NCBI GenBank assembly: GCA_903897475.1
Contig: CAIUBS010000140.1
Coordinates: 1-11,515 of the forward strand
DNA: 11,515 nt
Reading direction: 5' to 3'
DNA from: an uncultured Actinomycetes bacterium
Lineage (GTDB): Bacteria > Actinomycetota > Actinomycetes > Nanopelagicales > Nanopelagicaceae
Positions 1 through 5,833 of the stretch are shown here, one piece after another (the stretch's first letter is position 1; the number at the start of each line of letters is the position of its first letter). Both the position numbers and the translations under genes were made by a program. Under the pieces are notes generated by a model that did not search any database, was not told the origin of the DNA, and saw nothing but the letters and a program-made list of their open reading frames with translations.

Positions 1-639
1 ATCTTTCTCATCAGGAACCAATAAAAGTACTTGTCCTAAATGGCTCCTGAGTTTAGCAATCTCAGATATAAACCAGGTGGGATTTACGCTCAACGGCAAA
101 CTTAACCCCCAGCGCAATTTTTCCTTAGTATGAAGTTGCAATGAGTCAGCACGACCCAAAATACTTTTGATCTCTTCGGAAATTGGCAGAATTGCATCAA
201 CGTTTTCCTTATCTAAAAAAACATTCTCTTCGCGTATGACTCGAGATGGGATTGCTTGATTTAGAAGGTTCCAAAAACTTCCACCAAATCTATTTCGCAC
301 AAGTTCTATATGCTTTAATGTCGAGGGTTGAATTAGCCCACTTGGCGAGGATAAAGCCAATAATGGTTTTAGACGAGGTATCGAGGCATCAAGGTCCTTA
401 CGAGCAAGGATTAAGCCCTCAGTTTTAGCCTTTCCAAACTCGATTAATACCTTCGTCCCAACAACAGCTGCGCTCGATAATTCTTGCGGTACTAAGTAAT
501 CGTATATTCCCTCTAGATGAGATACTGGTGTGTCAACTAGCACTGAAGCGACTGGTTTCAACTCAGCAACCAGAGACTTCTTTCTCTGCGACCTAACCTC
601 TGATGATCTTTGACGCTTTAACTTAAGTGGAGCGGACAC
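1..639 (-). CDS. priA: PriA replication restart protein, N-terminal part (runs off window start)
   Basis: I read this frame directly: 213 codons open from a GTG at 639-637 to the window edge. The protein begins MSAPLKLKRQRSSEV, has a basic stretch, then PVASVLVDTPVSHLEGIYDY at about residues 34-53. That segment matches the start of the PriA 3'-end DNA-binding domain as found in actinobacteria. Later residues such as NRFGGSFWNLLNQAIPSR continue the family pattern. PriA recognises stalled or repaired forks and reloads the replisome. The helicase motifs would lie further downstream, outside the window, so I cannot tell whether Walker A is intact; many actinobacterial copies have degenerate ATPase motifs (known of the family). 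The GTG start lies two bases after the metK stop with no clear Shine-Dalgarno, suggesting translational coupling. Position after metK is the usual actinobacterial one. No in-frame ATG exists near the start. Confidence 0.9.
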   Translation of the reverse strand, partial: MSAPLKLKRQRSSEVRSQRKKSLVAELKPVASVLVDTPVSHLEGIYDYLVPQELSSAAVVGTKVLIEFGKAKTEGLILARKDLDASIPRLKPLLALSSPSGLIQPSTLKHIELVRNRFGGSFWNLLNQAIPSRVIREENVFLDKENVDAILPISEEIKSILGRADSLQLHTKEKLRWGLSLPLSVNPTWFISEIAKLRSHLGQVLLLVPDEKD

Positions 640-641
640 TG

Positions 642-1832
642 CTAGTTAACAAGGGATTTAAGAGCAGAAGCACGATCAGTTTTTTCCCAAGTGAACTCTG
701 GGAGTTCTCTTCCAAAATGTCCATAAGCTGCAGTCTTACTATAAATTGGACGCAGTAGATTCAAATCTCGAATTATTGCAGCTGGCCTGAGATCAAATAC
801 CTCTCCAACGGCTTTACTAATTTTCTCTAAAGATACTTTTTCAGTTCCAAATGTCTCAATGAATAACCCAACAGGCTGAGCCTTTCCAATTGCATAAGCT
901 ACCTGAACTTCACAACGCTCAGCAAGACCTGCTGCAATTACATTCTTTGCAACCCAGCGCATTGCATATGCGGCAGAACGATCAACCTTTGAGGGATCTT
1001 TACCGGAAAACGCCCCACCTCCATGACGTGCCATGCCACCGTAGGAGTCAACAATTATCTTTCTTCCCGTTAAACCAGCATCCCCCATAGGTCCACCGAT
1101 AACAAATCTTCCAGTTGGATTAATAAGAATCTTCACATTACTAATATCTAAATCCAAATCCTTAATGATTGGATCGATAACAAATTTTTTCACCTCTGGA
1201 GAAAGTTGCTTTTCTAAATCAATTTCACCTGCATGTTGAGATGAAACGACTATTGTGTTAAGCGCTATTGGTTTGTCTCCAGAGTACTCAATAGTTACTT
1301 GTGTTTTTCCATCTGGTCTTAGGTAAGCAAGAGTGCCATCTTTGCGAACTTTAGCTAACTGTTGAGAAAGTCTGTGAGCCAATGAAATCGGTAGTGGCAT
1401 CAACTCTGGAGTATCACTACAGGCGTAACCAAACATAAGACCTTGATCGCCTGCACCCTGCAGGTCTAGCGGATCAGTCGAAGATGAAACACGACTTTCA
1501 AAAGCATCATTAACTCCTTGGGCAATATCTGGTGATTGCTGACCAATTGATATTGAAACACCACAACTATTCCCATCAAAACCTTTATCAGATGAGTCAT
1601 AACCAATTTCAAGAACAGTATCTCTAACGATATTCATTACATCGGCATATCCATTTGTCGTAACTTCCCCAGCAACATGGACTTGACCGGTGGTTATTAA
1701 TGTCTCAACGGCTACTCGACTTTTTGAATCTTGTTCAAGAAGGGAATCCAAAATTGCATCTGAAATCTGGTCAGCGATCTTATCTGGATGACCTTCAGTA
1801 ACTGACTCTGATGTAAATAGTCTATTAGCCAT
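642..1832 (-). CDS. metK: S-adenosylmethionine synthetase
   Basis: Cytosolic enzyme that makes S-adenosylmethionine from methionine and ATP, releasing phosphate and pyrophosphate. The 396-residue length is normal for the family (about 380-405). Visible signatures are SESVTEGHPDK (residues 8-18, with the conserved His15 and Asp17), GAGDQGLMFGYAC (126-138), and the glycine-rich P-loop-like GGGAFSGKDPSKVDRSAAY (271-289). The three-repeat MAT fold is covered end to end. The ATG at 1832-1830 overlaps the end of coaBC by 8 bases and has no strong ribosome-binding site, so it is probably translated by coupling. The stop TAG at 644-642 sits two bases before the priA GTG. Nothing looks broken or foreign. 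Confidence 0.98.
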   Translation of the reverse strand: MANRLFTSESVTEGHPDKIADQISDAILDSLLEQDSKSRVAVETLITTGQVHVAGEVTTNGYADVMNIVRDTVLEIGYDSSDKGFDGNSCGVSISIGQQSPDIAQGVNDAFESRVSSSTDPLDLQGAGDQGLMFGYACSDTPELMPLPISLAHRLSQQLAKVRKDGTLAYLRPDGKTQVTIEYSGDKPIALNTIVVSSQHAGEIDLEKQLSPEVKKFVIDPIIKDLDLDISNVKILINPTGRFVIGGPMGDAGLTGRKIIVDSYGGMARHGGGAFSGKDPSKVDRSAAYAMRWVAKNVIAAGLAERCEVQVAYAIGKAQPVGLFIETFGTEKVSLEKISKAVGEVFDLRPAAIIRDLNLLRPIYSKTAAYGHFGRELPEFTWEKTDRASALKSLVN

Positions 1833-3036
1833 TACTCAATACTAACTTAGAGGCTAATTTATCCAGCAATATCTCAGAAAGTGTTTCCTTTGATATTTCA
1901 GGAACTTTGGTCACATTTTCTGATTCATCGATTATTAAGCCTTTTGTATTATCACTTCCAAATACCGCCCCGTTGGATACATCGTTAACATAGATCAAAT
2001 CCATGGACTTACTATTGAGTTTTGAAACTGCATTTAGCTCAAGCTTTGAAAGGTCACTAACAGTTTCTGCAGCAAAGCCAACAATGACTTGGTTTGTGCG
2101 CTTACTTTTAGCCAGCATGGCAAGAATATCCTGATTGCTCTCCAGCTCTAATGTTTCAAGCATGTCTTTAGAAATCTTATTTTCCCGATAGTTTTTTACC
2201 TTCGCATCTGCAATTGCTGCACTCATTATCAGCGCATCTGCATGAGGAAATTCAACCTCTAGCACCTTACTCATCTGCTGAGCAGTCTCCACATTAGTAG
2301 TAGTAACACCATCAATAACTGGCAAATTAGTATTGGCAGTAATCAAGTGCACCTGCGCACCTCTTGCCGCAGCTGCAGCTGCAAGTGCAAATCCTTGCTT
2401 TCCGGAAGATCGATTACCAATAAATCTAACCGGATCGATCGGTTCCCTAGTACCTCCTGCAGTAACGATTATCTTAAATCCCTTTAAGTCTGATATTAGA
2501 TTGGAATTTGCATAAATCTCGGAGATAATTTTTGAAGTTTCTGGATATCTTCCTACGCCATAGTCAGAACCAGTCATTCTACCTAAATCTGGTTCAATAA
2601 CTATGAACCCCCGACGCTTTAAGGTTTCGACATTATCGACAGTCGCTGGATTGCTCCACATCTCAGGATGCATTGCGGGAACTAAAAATTTAGTTGCAGT
2701 AGAAGCAAGCACAATATTAGTCAACAAATCATCAGCTCTGCCGGCAGCTAATTTTGCAATCAAGTCAGCAGTAGTAGGAGCAATTACTATCAAGTCATTC
2801 TCTTTTGCCATAGCAATGTGTGGCACAGTTTCGACGCTAGACCAAAAATCGGTGATTACTTTCCTACCTGAAAGCGCCTCCCAGGTGGCTTTTCCTACAA
2901 AATTCAAACTCGCCTCAGTTGGCACTACATCAACTATGAAACCTTCATCTTGTAGTCTTCGAAGTAAATCACAGGATTTGTACGCAGAGATTCCACCTGA
3001 AACTCCAAGTAGAAGTTTTCGACCACGGGGAAACAT
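1825..3036 (-). CDS. coaBC: Bifunctional phosphopantothenoylcysteine decarboxylase / phosphopantothenate-cysteine ligase
   Basis: Carries out two coenzyme A steps: CoaB ligates cysteine to 4'-phosphopantothenate, and CoaC (FMN-dependent) decarboxylates the product to 4'-phosphopantetheine. Length 403 residues, normal for a fused CoaBC. The N-terminal CoaC domain (about 5-180) has GVSGGISAYK (11-20), the catalytic His73 in VPHIAMAKEN, and PAMHPEMW (120-127). The C-terminal CoaB domain (about 187-400) has TAGGTREPIDPVRFIGNRSS (192-211), AAIAD (273-277), KISK (287-290) and VGFAAET (319-325). The flap motif at 154-164 reads MTGSDYGVGRY, without the cysteine seen in the E. coli ACGD motif; from memory this is usual in actinobacteria. 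The ATG at 3036 follows the rpoZ stop by 9 bases without a good Shine-Dalgarno. The 3' end overlaps metK by 8 bases. Confidence 0.97.
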   Translation of the reverse strand: MFPRGRKLLLGVSGGISAYKSCDLLRRLQDEGFIVDVVPTEASLNFVGKATWEALSGRKVITDFWSSVETVPHIAMAKENDLIVIAPTTADLIAKLAAGRADDLLTNIVLASTATKFLVPAMHPEMWSNPATVDNVETLKRRGFIVIEPDLGRMTGSDYGVGRYPETSKIISEIYANSNLISDLKGFKIIVTAGGTREPIDPVRFIGNRSSGKQGFALAAAAAARGAQVHLITANTNLPVIDGVTTTNVETAQQMSKVLEVEFPHADALIMSAAIADAKVKNYRENKISKDMLETLELESNQDILAMLAKSKRTNQVIVGFAAETVSDLSKLELNAVSKLNSKSMDLIYVNDVSNGAVFGSDNTKGLIIDESENVTKVPEISKETLSEILLDKLASKLVLSNG

Positions 3037-3045
3037 GGTGAAGAG

Positions 3046-3324
3046 TTAGCTAGCTGAGTCAGCTGGCTTTGGTTCCAAATTTTCAATAGTAAGCAAACCT
3101 TCATTTATCTCTCGCAATGCGATAGATAAAGGTTTTTCATGAACATAAGTTTCAACTAGCGGGCCAACATACTCCAACAGACCTTCACCTAATTGAGAGT
3201 AATAAGCATTAATTTGGCGGGCACGCTTTGCCGCATATAAAACTAAACTGTACTTAGACCCGGCCTTATCTAGAAGAGCATCTATTGGTGGATTAGTAAT
3301 GCCGTCTAATGCTTGATTGCTCAT
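3046..3324 (-). CDS. rpoZ: DNA-directed RNA polymerase omega subunit
   Basis: Small RNA polymerase subunit that helps fold and hold the beta-prime subunit. The 92-residue length suits the family. The core omega signature is clear at about residues 11-45: NPPIDALLDKAGSKYSLV followed by AAKRARQINAYYSQL. The conserved acidic/hydrophobic middle (GLLEYVGPLVE) and the segment EKPLSIALREINEG (about 63-76) also match. It lies between gmk and coaBC, the normal actinobacterial location. The ATG at 3324-3322 is preceded by AAAGGGG four bases upstream, a good ribosome-binding site. There is a 17-base gap after the gmk stop and 9 bases before coaBC. Confidence 0.95.
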   Translation of the reverse strand: MSNQALDGITNPPIDALLDKAGSKYSLVLYAAKRARQINAYYSQLGEGLLEYVGPLVETYVHEKPLSIALREINEGLLTIENLEPKPADSAS

Positions 3325-3328
3325 GATG

Positions 3329-3335
3329 CCCCTTT
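3329..3335 (-). promoter_or_regulatory. Ribosome-binding site of rpoZ
   Basis: Read on the minus strand, AAAGGGG lies four bases before the rpoZ ATG at 3324. It occupies the longest gap between genes in the window (17 bases), so rpoZ can probably initiate independently of gmk. Confidence 0.65.
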
Positions 3336-3341
3336 AGTAAA

Positions 3342-3902
3342 TTATCGAAGGGCTAAAGATACCAGTTCGGATACTGACTGCTCTACCTCGTGATTTACCA
3401 GCACATGGTCGAATTCAGAAGCAGCAGATAGCTCTTCTTTGGCTCTATCAAGACGTGCCTGAGTTGAAAATTCAGATTCAGTACCTCTATTTGATAATCT
3501 GTTTTTCAACACCTCCCAGGATGGTGGTTCAATAAAAATCATAATCGCATCCTTGGAACTCTTGCGAACCTGTCTAGCCCCATTTAGCTCAATTTCTAGA
3601 ATTACATTTTTTCCCGCTGCCAGGGCTTTATCAACTGCCTTCCTCGGCGTGCCATATCTTCCACCTGCAAACTCAGCGAACTCTAAAAACTCATCTGCCT
3701 TTATCATCTCATTAAATTCATCATCATTTACAAAATGATAATCGATACCATTAACTTCACCTGGGCGAATCTTTCTAGTGGTAACTGAAATTGAGATCCA
3801 AAAACGATCATCGTTTCGAAGATTATTTGTAATTGTACTTTTACCAACTCCACTTGGTCCTGAGACAACTAATAATTTGCCAGCTCTCGGAGAGTTTTTC
3901 AT
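3342..3902 (-). CDS. gmk: Guanylate kinase from an internal start (alternative product)
   Basis: Starting at the ATG at 3902-3900, the same frame gives a 186-residue protein beginning MKNSPRAGKLLVVSGPSG, the size and beginning of an ordinary stand-alone guanylate kinase. AGAAAGGAG lies nine bases upstream, the best Shine-Dalgarno match seen in the window. This strongly suggests that Gmk is, or was, initiated here as its own gene directly downstream of mihF, as in other actinobacteria. All catalytic elements (P-loop, GMP-binding region, lid) are inside this shorter product. It ends with TAA at 3344-3342, 17 bases before rpoZ. Whether this product exists together with, or instead of, the long fused protein cannot be told from sequence alone. 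Confidence 0.7.
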   Translation of the reverse strand: MKNSPRAGKLLVVSGPSGVGKSTITNNLRNDDRFWISISVTTRKIRPGEVNGIDYHFVNDDEFNEMIKADEFLEFAEFAGGRYGTPRKAVDKALAAGKNVILEIELNGARQVRKSSKDAIMIFIEPPSWEVLKNRLSNRGTESEFSTQARLDRAKEELSAASEFDHVLVNHEVEQSVSELVSLALR

Positions 3903-4208
3903 TAATAAAAACTCCTTTCTGAGCAACTCTATTTGTCTAGGTCCAACTCCCCCAATTCTACGCGAAGGTGAAATACTGGCTCTTTCGAGTATTTGCTCTG
4001 CTCTTATTTTTCCAACTCCAGGTACGGACTGAAGTAAATCAATAAGCTTCATACGAGCGATAGATTTACGGTCATCATCAAAAAGCTCTAGAAAAAAAAG
4101 TTCCCCTGATGCCACCAATTCTTTAGTCTTGGCCCTATCCCTACGAGCTGCAACCGCTTTTTCTCCAGCTTTTCTGCGAAATCGATTACTTATCCTGGGC
4201 GGCTGCAT
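3342..4208 (-). CDS. gmk: mIHF-guanylate kinase single open reading frame (possible fusion)
   Basis: One uninterrupted 288-codon frame carries two proteins that are normally separate. Residues 1-100 are an actinobacterial integration host factor: a basic N-terminus (GEKAVAARRDRAKTKE, 15-30), MKLIDLLQSVPGVGKIRAEQ (53-72) with the helix-hairpin-helix-like PGVGKIRA, and RRIGGVGPRQIELL (83-96). mIHF is a nucleoid-associated DNA-binding protein of about 100-105 residues. Residues 103-288 are a complete guanylate kinase (GMP + ATP to GDP + ADP): P-loop SGPSGVGKST (116-125), SVTTRKIRPGEVNGIDYHF (141-159) for GMP binding, GGRYGTP (182-188), and the lid region NRLSNRGTESE (236-246). There is essentially no linker. 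An internal ATG with a strong ribosome-binding site sits at the boundary, so separate Gmk may also be made. The ATG at 4208 directly abuts the pyrF stop (TAGATG) and has no Shine-Dalgarno. Identity of both domains is sure; their fusion is not. Confidence 0.85.
   Translation of the reverse strand: MQPPRISNRFRRKAGEKAVAARRDRAKTKELVASGELFFLELFDDDRKSIARMKLIDLLQSVPGVGKIRAEQILERASISPSRRIGGVGPRQIELLRKEFLLMKNSPRAGKLLVVSGPSGVGKSTITNNLRNDDRFWISISVTTRKIRPGEVNGIDYHFVNDDEFNEMIKADEFLEFAEFAGGRYGTPRKAVDKALAAGKNVILEIELNGARQVRKSSKDAIMIFIEPPSWEVLKNRLSNRGTESEFSTQARLDRAKEELSAASEFDHVLVNHEVEQSVSELVSLALR
3903..4208 (-). other. mihF: Actinobacterial integration host factor (mIHF) domain
   Basis: This is the DNA-binding part of the joint frame, 102 codons before the internal gmk start. 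It aligns by eye along its whole length with mycobacterial mIHF: the Ala/Arg-rich N-terminal helix, the M-K-x-x-x-L-L-x-x-x-P-x-V-G-K segment, and the C-terminal R-x-x-G-x-G-x-R-Q with LL. In mycobacteria and Streptomyces it is a separate nucleoid protein that bends DNA and supports phage integration and nucleoid shape (family knowledge). The usual end would be near residue 100-102, but no stop codon is present there. mIHF is restricted to Actinobacteria, so this domain is the strongest taxonomic marker in the window. Confidence 0.88.
3912..3920 (-). promoter_or_regulatory. Internal ribosome-binding site for gmk
   Basis: The minus strand reads AGAAAGGAG, then TTTTTATTA, then ATG at 3902. The Shine-Dalgarno core lies inside codons for Arg-Lys-Glu of the mIHF C-terminus. 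It supports independent initiation of guanylate kinase within the longer frame. Confidence 0.75.
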
Positions 4209-4901
4209 CTAGGCAATTGTATTTGAAATCAGTTCAATTTTCCCACGCATCTTTAAGTCAGATCCATCCCAAAGTTTTGTTATTGAACGCCCAATCACCA
4301 CAAAATCTGCACCTTCAGATAAAGCATCTTTTGGAGACATGACTCTTACCTGATCGCCGACATCATCTCCTTCAACTCTGACGCCAGGAGTAATCAATAC
4401 TGCATTACTCGATAATTTTCGCAATGCTGAAACTTCAAATGGCGAGCACACCAATGATGTAGCACCTGACTGAAGGGCTAAATTTGCCCAACTGATAGTT
4501 GTTTTCTCGATGCTCTGAGTATTGCCCATTGAACTAAAATCCTCTTCGGAAAAAGAGGTTAGCACTGTTACGGCAGTAATAGACCCGTTGGGTAAAGCTT
4601 TTGCGGACTCTGAAATCATTTTCTTACCACCAGCTGCATGTACCGTTAAAAATTTAGGTGAAAGTTTTGCTACAGACTCAACTGCACCCTTTACAGTATT
4701 TGGTATGTCATACAGTTTTAAATCCAGGAAAAGATTAAATTCGGCCACTTGTCGCAATCGCTCAATACCAGCTGGGCCATGTTGTAAATAGAACTCAAGG
4801 CCCACTTTAAAATGGTCAACTCTGTCGAGGCAGGCCAGTATCCACTTTTGTGCAAGATCTATGTCTTTAGTATCCAAAGCTAAAATTATTGGTGATTTCA
4901 T
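4209..4901 (-). CDS. pyrF: Orotidine 5'-phosphate decarboxylase, short group I type
   Basis: Final step of UMP synthesis: decarboxylates OMP to UMP in the cytosol. Numbered from the ATG at 4901, the 230-residue protein shows ILALD (6-10), Lys32 in HFKVGLE, the catalytic Asp-x-Lys-x-x-Asp tetrad segment FLDLKLYDIPNTV (58-70, with Asp60, Lys62, Asp65), the phosphate-loop PGVR (172-175), and GRS (204-206). This is the compact (beta/alpha)8 form typical of Bacillus and E. coli, rather than the roughly 275-residue form of mycobacteria and Streptomyces. Two ATGs are in tandem (4904 and 4901). AGAGG lies three bases from the first and six from the second, so I prefer 4901, which makes a TGATG junction with pyrD; 4904 would give a 4-base overlap. 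The TAG stop abuts the mihF ATG. Confidence 0.95.
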   Translation of the reverse strand: MKSPIILALDTKDIDLAQKWILACLDRVDHFKVGLEFYLQHGPAGIERLRQVAEFNLFLDLKLYDIPNTVKGAVESVAKLSPKFLTVHAAGGKKMISESAKALPNGSITAVTVLTSFSEEDFSSMGNTQSIEKTTISWANLALQSGATSLVCSPFEVSALRKLSSNAVLITPGVRVEGDDVGDQVRVMSPKDALSEGADFVVIGRSITKLWDGSDLKMRGKIELISNTIA

Positions 4902-5833
4902 CATAGACCTCTGTGTGCAAAACCGATTGCGTCTCTAAAATCATTGAATCCACGTTCAATCAATAGATCAGATAACTGACTTTTCACGAGCATCGCTGCA
5001 TTTGGACTACCAAAACTAGCTGTACCTATTGATACTGCACTTGCACCAGCAAGAATAAGTTCGAAAGCATCTCGACCACTTGCCACTCCTCCCATACCTA
5101 CTATCGGCGTATTAGGAAAAGCTTGATGAACCTGATAGATCGCGCGAACTGCAACCGGTCTGATTGCAGGTCCAGATAATCCACCAGTTTTACCAGCAAG
5201 TTTAGGTCTCATACTGTTAGTGTCAATTACCATTCCAAGCAAAGTATTAATTAAAGCCAAGCCATCAACACCAGCATTGATAACCGCTGCAGCAATTTCT
5301 ACAATATCTGTAACATCCGGAGAAAGTTTGGCGATAATCGGCAGCTCTCCTCCAATATTGCGCCGTACCGCCTCAATAACCGCAACAGATGTATCAGGAT
5401 GACACGCAAATACCTGCCCTCTGTTCTCAACGTTTGGACAGGAAATATTTACCTCCACTGCACTTATTCCAGAAACAGCTCTTAATCTTCTAGACAGAAC
5501 TCCATACTCATCAACTGTCTCTCCAGCAATTGAAACGATAATTTTTGCTTTCTGTTCAACTAGCCAAGGAATATCGTTTTCCAAAAATGCATCAATTCCG
5601 GGTCCCTGTAATCCAATAGAGTTAAGCATCCCACTGGGGGTTTCAGCCATCCTTGGCGTTAAGCGGCCGGTTCGAGATTTGGTCATAATAGATTTAGTAA
5701 CAATTGCACCCAATTCGGTTAGTGGAAAAAACTGAGAAAGCTCCTGACCACTACTGGCGCAGCCGCTTGCCGTAAAAATTGGATTAGAAAATCTCTTGCT
5801 CCCGATCTTGGTTGAAAAATCTAACGTACTCAT
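4901..5833 (-). CDS. pyrD: Dihydroorotate dehydrogenase catalytic subunit, class 1B
   Basis: FMN-containing subunit that oxidises dihydroorotate to orotate and passes electrons to PyrK. Numbered from the ATG at 5833, the 310-residue protein has NPIFTASGCASSGQE (17-31), NSIGLQGPG (71-79), the active-site loop EVNISCPNVENRG (127-139) with Cys132 as the class 1 catalytic base (class 2 uses Ser), IAKLSPDVTD (167-176), and the FMN phosphate-binding GMGGVASGRDAFE (246-258) plus VSIGTA (267-272). A longer reading from 5869 is open, but the 5833 start gives an ATGA overlap with the pyrK stop and a typical PyrDB N-terminus (MSTLDFSTKIGSKRFSNP). Adjacent pyrK confirms the NAD+-dependent heterotetrameric type. 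There is no N-terminal membrane segment as in class 2 enzymes, so it should be soluble. Confidence 0.96.
   Translation of the reverse strand: MSTLDFSTKIGSKRFSNPIFTASGCASSGQELSQFFPLTELGAIVTKSIMTKSRTGRLTPRMAETPSGMLNSIGLQGPGIDAFLENDIPWLVEQKAKIIVSIAGETVDEYGVLSRRLRAVSGISAVEVNISCPNVENRGQVFACHPDTSVAVIEAVRRNIGGELPIIAKLSPDVTDIVEIAAAVINAGVDGLALINTLLGMVIDTNSMRPKLAGKTGGLSGPAIRPVAVRAIYQVHQAFPNTPIVGMGGVASGRDAFELILAGASAVSIGTASFGSPNAAMLVKSQLSDLLIERGFNDFRDAIGFAHRGL
4908..4912 (-). promoter_or_regulatory. Ribosome-binding site deciding the pyrF start
   Basis: AGAGG on the minus strand lies three bases before the ATG at 4904 and six bases before the ATG at 4901. The spacing favours the second ATG. Confidence 0.5.

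Noticed and set aside
246..428. 60-codon plus-strand open frame near the window start
   Set aside because: Antisense to the clearly readable PriA N-terminal domain; no family features.
2366..2386. GCAGCT-type tandem repeat
   Set aside because: It encodes an alanine run in the CoaB nucleotide-binding helix of coaBC; ordinary coding redundancy explains it.
2423..2439. Inverted repeat AACCG/CGGTT around GATCGAT
   Set aside because: Short stem within the conserved DPVRFIGN coding segment of coaBC; likely chance.
2603..3049. 148-codon plus-strand open frame opposite coaBC
   Set aside because: Antisense to the conserved CoaC domain; its composition follows from the codon pattern of coaBC and no ribosome-binding site or domain supports it.
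3052..3064. 13-base perfect palindrome (AGCTGAGTCAGCT) at the end of rpoZ
   Set aside because: The arms are six bases with a one-base centre, too tight for a stable hairpin and with no T-run after it, so it is neither a terminator nor a convincing operator; it also encodes the rpoZ C-terminus.
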